Assembly (NCBI GenBank): GCA_002369025.1
Contig: DFDV01000087.1
Span: 875-7,127, forward strand
Length of the DNA stretch: 6,253 bases
Direction: 5' to 3'
DNA from: Treponema sp. UBA3819
GTDB taxonomy: Bacteria; Spirochaetota; Spirochaetia; Treponematales; Treponemataceae
The notes below the pieces were generated by a model. That model was not told the DNA's origin. It did not search any database and was given only the letters and a program-made list of their open reading frames with translations. The translations under genes and the position numbers were made by a program. Numbering within the stretch: position 1 is the stretch's first letter; each line of letters opens with the position of its first letter. Of this stretch, positions 3,916-6,253 are shown piece after piece.

Positions 3916-6253
3916 TTACATTGATTTTCCGGCGCCGGCATTGCCAGAGACACTGCTCTTTGCCGTTGAAGTAGAATCAAGTGAGTATGAGTAGCTTACG
4001 CTGAAAGGCTTTGAGGAACTTGTGGTAGACTTGTTTCCACCAGAAGAAGAGTCAGCATTTCCGCTGGCATAGAGAGTTCCGTAAGAATCCTTAAAGCTGT
4101 ATTTGATTCCGCTTCCGAAAATATTGTTTTCTGCAATGATAAGGGCATTTGCACGGACACCAACCGCATACTGCTGGGCATAGCGAGGATTTGATGCAGC
4201 GTAATAATTGTTAAAGAGATGCAGGCGTGTATTGCGAACCATTGGCAGGCGCTGACCACAGTTGTAGAAGTAGTTGTGGTGAATGGTCACAGTACGTGTT
4301 GAGTTAGAACCGTCTGAATCGCTTGAACCAATCAGCATCGTCTTGTCGTGGTCCTGGAATTTGTTCCATGAAATGGTGATGTTTTTGATTGAACCCTTCA
4401 TGTCCAGAAGTCCGTCATAAGTCTGCCATTTTTCGCTGGTTGAACCGCCAGTCTTTACCGTTGTGTAGCCCATGGTATCCTTAAAGGTACAATGGTCAAT
4501 CCAGATGTTGCTTGAAGAACCCTGAATTACAACGCCATCCCACTGAGCATTGTAACCGTCACTCTTTTCGTGATGGGGGAAGGGATCGTATGCATCCTGA
4601 ATGGTCAGATTTCTGAGCACAACATTTGAAACACTTGAGATATTGAGTGAACCGCCCTTGAGTCCTGAAGAAGAAGTCTTACCCACAATCCAGGTGTTAG
4701 AAGCAATGTTTACCTTGATGATGTTTCCGTATGCAGAGTTACATGCCCAGAGGAGCTTTCCCAGAGAGCTGGCCGGAGAAGAAGATGATTTATCATCAGT
4801 TGAAGTTGAACAGCCTTTTGCATAGGCGGTAACAAATGATGAGTAAGATGAATACTTGCTTGAAGTATTTGACTTTACCAGTGAATCAAGTTTGCTCGTT
4901 GAGCCGCCTGCGCTTGAAGGCAGATAGCCGTCAGAAAGGTCAATCATGCCGTTTACGTAGATGACGTAACCGCCCTTCTTTGCGTAGGTGATGAAGTCTG
5001 AGCGTGAAGAAACAGTAACTGTGCTTGAAGGCTTAGAAAGGCTTGCAAATCCTACAGGCTTGTCGTTGAGGGAAAGTGAAGAGCCGCTAGATGAGCTGGA
5101 AGATCCACTTGAAGAACCGCTTGACGAGCCGGATGAACTTGATGAGCCTGAAGATGAAGAACCAGATGATGATGAACCGAAGAAGCCGTTGTTTTTGCCC
5201 AGCGTATCTACATCCCATGACTTTGAATCTGCAGAGAATTTTCCGCCTGTGGTAACCCTGCGGTTCAGAATGACATTTCTGTTGGCATATTCAGCAGATT
5301 TTACGGAGCTTGAAAGAGTTCCGATTGAACTGAGTTTTGAACCGAACTTTGAGGCTACGGTAGAATCCATCTTCCAGCCGATGTACTGCTGGTCACCTGT
5401 TCCCATTGCGGCATTTTTTGCAGCAGAGCTTACCCAGCCACTTCCGCCGAATGAACAGCCAACTACAGCACCCTGATTGTAATAGTTGGAATTTGAACCC
5501 CAGGGATTTCTGAAGAGATATGTTGAGTTTCCGCTTGCACTGTTGAGGGTACAATTCAAAAGAACAAGGCCCTTACCCATTGTTGAAGCAACCGTAGCGC
5601 GGGGAGCCATGACATAGGCTTCGTGAGAAGATGCGGAAGAGTCATAGACAGAAGCGATTGTACATTCTTCGTAGAGAGCAACGATACCGCTTGATTCCAT
5701 CCAGATGAAATCAACATCGCCTTCCACATAGCACTTGTAGAACCAGGCCTTTCCTGTCGTGCGCATTGTATCCTGATGTCCCTTAAAGGCACAGTTGTAT
5801 GCGGCAAGAGTTCCCGTTGAGTCAAAGCCCAGAACTTCTGCCTGAACATCAGTTTTTCCGTAGGTAGCGCGGTCATAGTCACTCTGCAGGGTAAGATTCT
5901 GCAGGACGATATTACATGAACCGCTCAGTTCCATAAGTTCACGGCCCTTTTCGCTCTTCATGTTTGTTCCGTGGCCTTTGATAACCGTGTCAGAATATGA
6001 AGAAGTTGCACCTTTGATGGTGATTGAAGCTGAACCGTTGTAATAGATGTAGTTTTCGTTATAGGTTCCCTTGGGAATTACAATCGTGTAGCTTCCTGAA
6101 GAACCTACTGCAGCCAGAGCACTCTTGATTGAAGAATAAGTACCTGTTGCTGTATTGGAGGAATTGTAGAGGGTAATCTTGCTTACTGATGAAGATGAAC
6201 CGGAAGAGGATGAACCCGAAGAAGACCCTGAAGATGAACCGGAGGATGAAGAA
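3916..6253 (-). CDS. Secreted bifunctional pectin methylesterase (CE8) - pectate lyase (PL1), 3' part of gene
   Basis: The frame is open to the right edge, giving 778 visible residues; the signal peptide and any earlier domain lie outside. Numbering is from the first full codon (6252). Residues 1-22 are a Ser/Gly linker. The CE8 domain spans about 23-355: YTIVIPKGTYNEN (55-67), GHQDTM (158-163, with Gln160 and Asp161), VEGDVDFIW (176-184, Asp181) and YLFRNPWG (245-252, Arg248 and Trp251). These fit the catalytic residues of CE8. A second Ser/Gly linker covers about 359-393. The PL1 domain fills the rest: QDAYDPFPHHE (552-562), WDGVVIQG (571-578), IWIDHCTF (583-590), DGLLD (613-617), HDKTMLIGSSD (635-645) and QRLPMVR (667-673), where Arg668 is the likely catalytic base. 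Asp572, Asp613 and Asp617 are likely calcium ligands. The C-terminus (SVSGNAGAGKSM) looks natural for PL1. The esterase de-esterifies pectin and the lyase cleaves the product outside the cell. Confidence 0.93.
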   Translation of the reverse strand, partial: SSSSGSSSGSSSGSSSSGSSSSVSKITLYNSSNTATGTYSSIKSALAAVGSSGSYTIVIPKGTYNENYIYYNGSASITIKGATSSYSDTVIKGHGTNMKSEKGRELMELSGSCNIVLQNLTLQSDYDRATYGKTDVQAEVLGFDSTGTLAAYNCAFKGHQDTMRTTGKAWFYKCYVEGDVDFIWMESSGIVALYEECTIASVYDSSASSHEAYVMAPRATVASTMGKGLVLLNCTLNSASGNSTYLFRNPWGSNSNYYNQGAVVGCSFGGSGWVSSAAKNAAMGTGDQQYIGWKMDSTVASKFGSKLSSIGTLSSSVKSAEYANRNVILNRRVTTGGKFSADSKSWDVDTLGKNNGFFGSSSSGSSSSGSSSSSGSSSGSSSGSSSSSSGSSLSLNDKPVGFASLSKPSSTVTVSSRSDFITYAKKGGYVIYVNGMIDLSDGYLPSSAGGSTSKLDSLVKSNTSSKYSSYSSFVTAYAKGCSTSTDDKSSSSPASSLGKLLWACNSAYGNIIKVNIASNTWIVGKTSSSGLKGGSLNISSVSNVVLRNLTIQDAYDPFPHHEKSDGYNAQWDGVVIQGSSSNIWIDHCTFKDTMGYTTVKTGGSTSEKWQTYDGLLDMKGSIKNITISWNKFQDHDKTMLIGSSDSDGSNSTRTVTIHHNYFYNCGQRLPMVRNTRLHLFNNYYAASNPRYAQQYAVGVRANALIIAENNIFGSGIKYSFKDSYGTLYASGNADSSSGGNKSTTSSSKPFSVSYSYSLDSTSTAKSSVSGNAGAGKSM
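5074..5178 (-). repeat. Ser/Gly low-complexity linker between CE8 and PL1 domains
   Basis: About 35 codons encode only Ser and Gly in irregular SSSG/SSSSG units, with mixed serine codons (mainly TCA, TCT, TCC and AGC). It separates the two catalytic domains and would act as a flexible, extracellular spacer. The sequence is repetitive and so a likely site of length variation or assembly error. Confidence 0.85.
6187..6253 (-). repeat. Ser/Gly low-complexity linker before the CE8 domain, cut by the window edge
   Basis: The first 22 visible residues are Ser and Gly only (SSSG and SSSSG units), the same style as the inner linker. In such proteins linkers join domains, so at least one more domain, perhaps another catalytic or carbohydrate-binding module, probably lies upstream outside the window. 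A signal peptide followed directly by a linker is the alternative. Confidence 0.8.

Noticed and set aside
4988..5476. Plus-strand open frame of 162 codons with a very acidic Asp/Glu/Pro repeat
   Set aside because: The acidic repeat is the reverse complement of Ser/Gly codons in the linker of the pectin enzyme, so it is a by-product of that low-complexity stretch.
5961..5961. ATG at 5961 as the start of the pectin enzyme
   Set aside because: The frame stays open upstream to the window edge, and the upstream codons encode the first strands of the CE8 domain and a linker, so this is an internal methionine.

Overview
The whole window is coded on the minus strand, so genes read from right to left. 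It most resembles a host- or rumen-associated spirochaete of the Treponema type. The reasons are Ser/Gly-rich linkers in a large secreted pectin-degrading protein, a TRAP transporter, a C_GCAxxG_C_C protein, clear GGAGG-type ribosome binding sites and moderate base composition. This is an inference: no rRNA or other species marker is present. Fibrobacter, which also uses Ser-rich linkers, is a less likely alternative.

Right part (3916-6253): the 3' end of a very large gene for a secreted two-enzyme protein. It runs Ser/Gly linker, pectin methylesterase (CE8), second Ser/Gly linker, pectate lyase (PL1). The start lies beyond the right edge. The two enzymes act in sequence: the esterase removes methyl groups from pectin and the lyase cleaves the resulting pectate. 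A strong hairpin plus U8 terminator (3837-3877) follows the stop codon.

Middle part (3403-3915): a promoter-like sequence (3883-3910), then a small membrane protein with a CxxCPMGC iron-sulfur motif. Its reading frame appears broken by a single-base frameshift near 3758-3770. Its 3' end merges with a compact array of five hairpins (3421-3545) that looks like an intergenic palindromic element.

Left-centre part (202-3402): a tightly coupled operon of a C_GCAxxG_C_C cysteine-rich protein, DctQ (TRAP small permease) and an unusual 775-residue fusion of DctM (TRAP large permease) with a complete DctP-type substrate-binding domain. Both gene junctions overlap. The FeS gene, the cysteine-rich gene and the transporter probably share one transcript from the promoter near 3900.

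Left edge (1-95): the first 31 codons of gatB, with its own ribosome binding site and a TATAAT box, separated from the transporter gene by a hairpin.

The main points of interest are the DctM-DctP fusion, its linkage to two cysteine-rich probable redox proteins, and the hairpin array. No CRISPR array, tRNA, rRNA, transposase or phage gene was seen, and no stretch over 300 bases lacks a gene.
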